Assembly (NCBI RefSeq): GCF_003096415.1
Contig: NZ_QEKH01000020.1
Coordinates: forward strand, 34,260 to 98,259
Length of the DNA stretch: 64,000 nt
From: Victivallis vadensis
Lineage (GTDB): Bacteria > Verrucomicrobiota > Lentisphaeria > Victivallales > Victivallaceae
Direction of reading: 5' to 3'
Below are positions 63,801 to 64,000 of the stretch, piece by piece. The notes under the pieces were generated by a model. The model was not told the origin of the DNA. It ran no database searches and saw only the letters and a list, made by a program, of their open reading frames with translations. Positions within the stretch are counted from its first letter, which is position 1. The number at the start of each line of letters is the position of its first letter. A program made the translations under genes and the position numbers.

Positions 63801-64000
63801 CGAAGAGCGCGGTGTTGGGCCATCGGCTTGACGATGGCGGCGGGGAGCCTGATGGGGTATGGAGCGGAACAACTGAACTTTCGTTCGTCGCCGATGACGG
63901 CGGGTAAGGCTTCGCTGAGCGAAAACGGCTATATCGTGAGCCGGGAGCTGGGCGGAGCCAATTTTTCGCCCGAATTGCGGTATCCGGTGCAGTTAATCTA
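63789..64000 (+). CDS. Secreted protein of unknown function (3' truncated by window)
   Basis: From a TTG at 63789 the frame stays open to the window end (~70 codons). It encodes a signal peptide (LTRRARCWAIGLTMAAGSLMGYGAE) followed by QLNFRSSPMTAGKASLSENGYI. GGGAG at 63776-63780 is 8 nt upstream. An ATG at 63834 inside the signal sequence is a weaker start with no ribosome site. The visible mature part is too short for a family call; it reads like the beginning of a large beta-rich exported protein. A strong promoter precedes it. Confidence 0.6.
   Translation, partial: MNLTRRARCWAIGLTMAAGSLMGYGAEQLNFRSSPMTAGKASLSENGYIVSRELGGANFSPELRYPVQLI

Overview
The window looks like a chromosomal segment of a GC-rich Lentisphaerota bacterium (Victivallis-like). 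The main reason is repeated type II pseudopilin-like proteins with an FTLIELL(V/I)VIA(I/V)IAILA helix and a C-terminal LLLDGH motif. They sit among secreted glycoside hydrolases and AraC/LacI/GntR-type regulators, a layout I associate with that phylum. The assignment is inference. No rRNA gene, transposase, integrase or CRISPR array was seen.

Layout. 1-2.7 kb: end of a membrane 4Fe-4S protein, an anchored nitroreductase and a beta-helix protein. 2.8-10.1 kb: a minus-strand glycogen cluster (glgB, glgA, glgP and a stand-alone 100-aa CBM48 protein) after a small secreted pseudopilin-like protein. 10.1-11.3 kb: hairpin-rich non-coding DNA, including repeat copy A. 11.3-14.6 kb: a two-component system, then rubrerythrin behind a perfect Fur-type box. 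14.7-25 kb: a catalytically degenerate alkaline phosphatase relative, typA, a tandem class II aldolase protein, a secreted trypsin-like protease, a glucuronokinase-like/galU pair, a DEAD-box helicase and tRNA-Gly(CCC). 25.2-27 kb: a lipoprotein and a TadA-acetyltransferase fusion. 27.1-41.2 kb: a polysaccharide-utilisation-like region with two secreted hydrolases, two pseudopilins, three regulators, a GH38 alpha-mannosidase, a pseudogene fragment and a second hairpin-rich spacer. 41.3-46 kb: a nitrilase-GDPD fusion, a TrmH-family methyltransferase, an EamA transporter and an M24 peptidase. 46-56 kb: lipid genes (plsY, gpsA, olsB/olsA-like), a membrane glycosyltransferase-like protein, a CobS-like protein, a Na/Pi cotransporter with a lipoprotein Ig-like front end, and two-subunit class I fumarase. 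56.2-59.2 kb: repeat copy B, then grpE-dnaJ-smpB. 59.2-61.1 kb: a retron. 61.1-64 kb: an FAD oxidoreductase, a PocR-AraC regulator, a third hairpin element and the start of a secreted protein.

Most notable system. The reverse transcriptase at 60108-61073 has both retron hallmarks (NAxxH and VTG). It is preceded by a roughly 284-nt region whose two ends (59796-59815 and 60060-60079) form a 20-bp inverted repeat, as expected for the a1/a2 arms of a retron msr-msd RNA. A plausible promoter ends just upstream. A holin-like membrane protein gene is divergent from it and is a candidate, unproven effector.

Second notable pattern. Hairpin-rich non-coding elements recur at about 10.6-11.3, 35.7-36.0, 56.25-56.7 and 63.45-63.56 kb. 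Two copies are long homologous repeats whose hairpins show compensatory base changes, and two others share a module of one constant triloop hairpin followed by a variable long hairpin.

Promoters throughout fit a primary sigma factor, often with a TTGCAA/TTGCAT -35 box, a 16-17 nt spacer and a TATATT/TATAAT -10 box.
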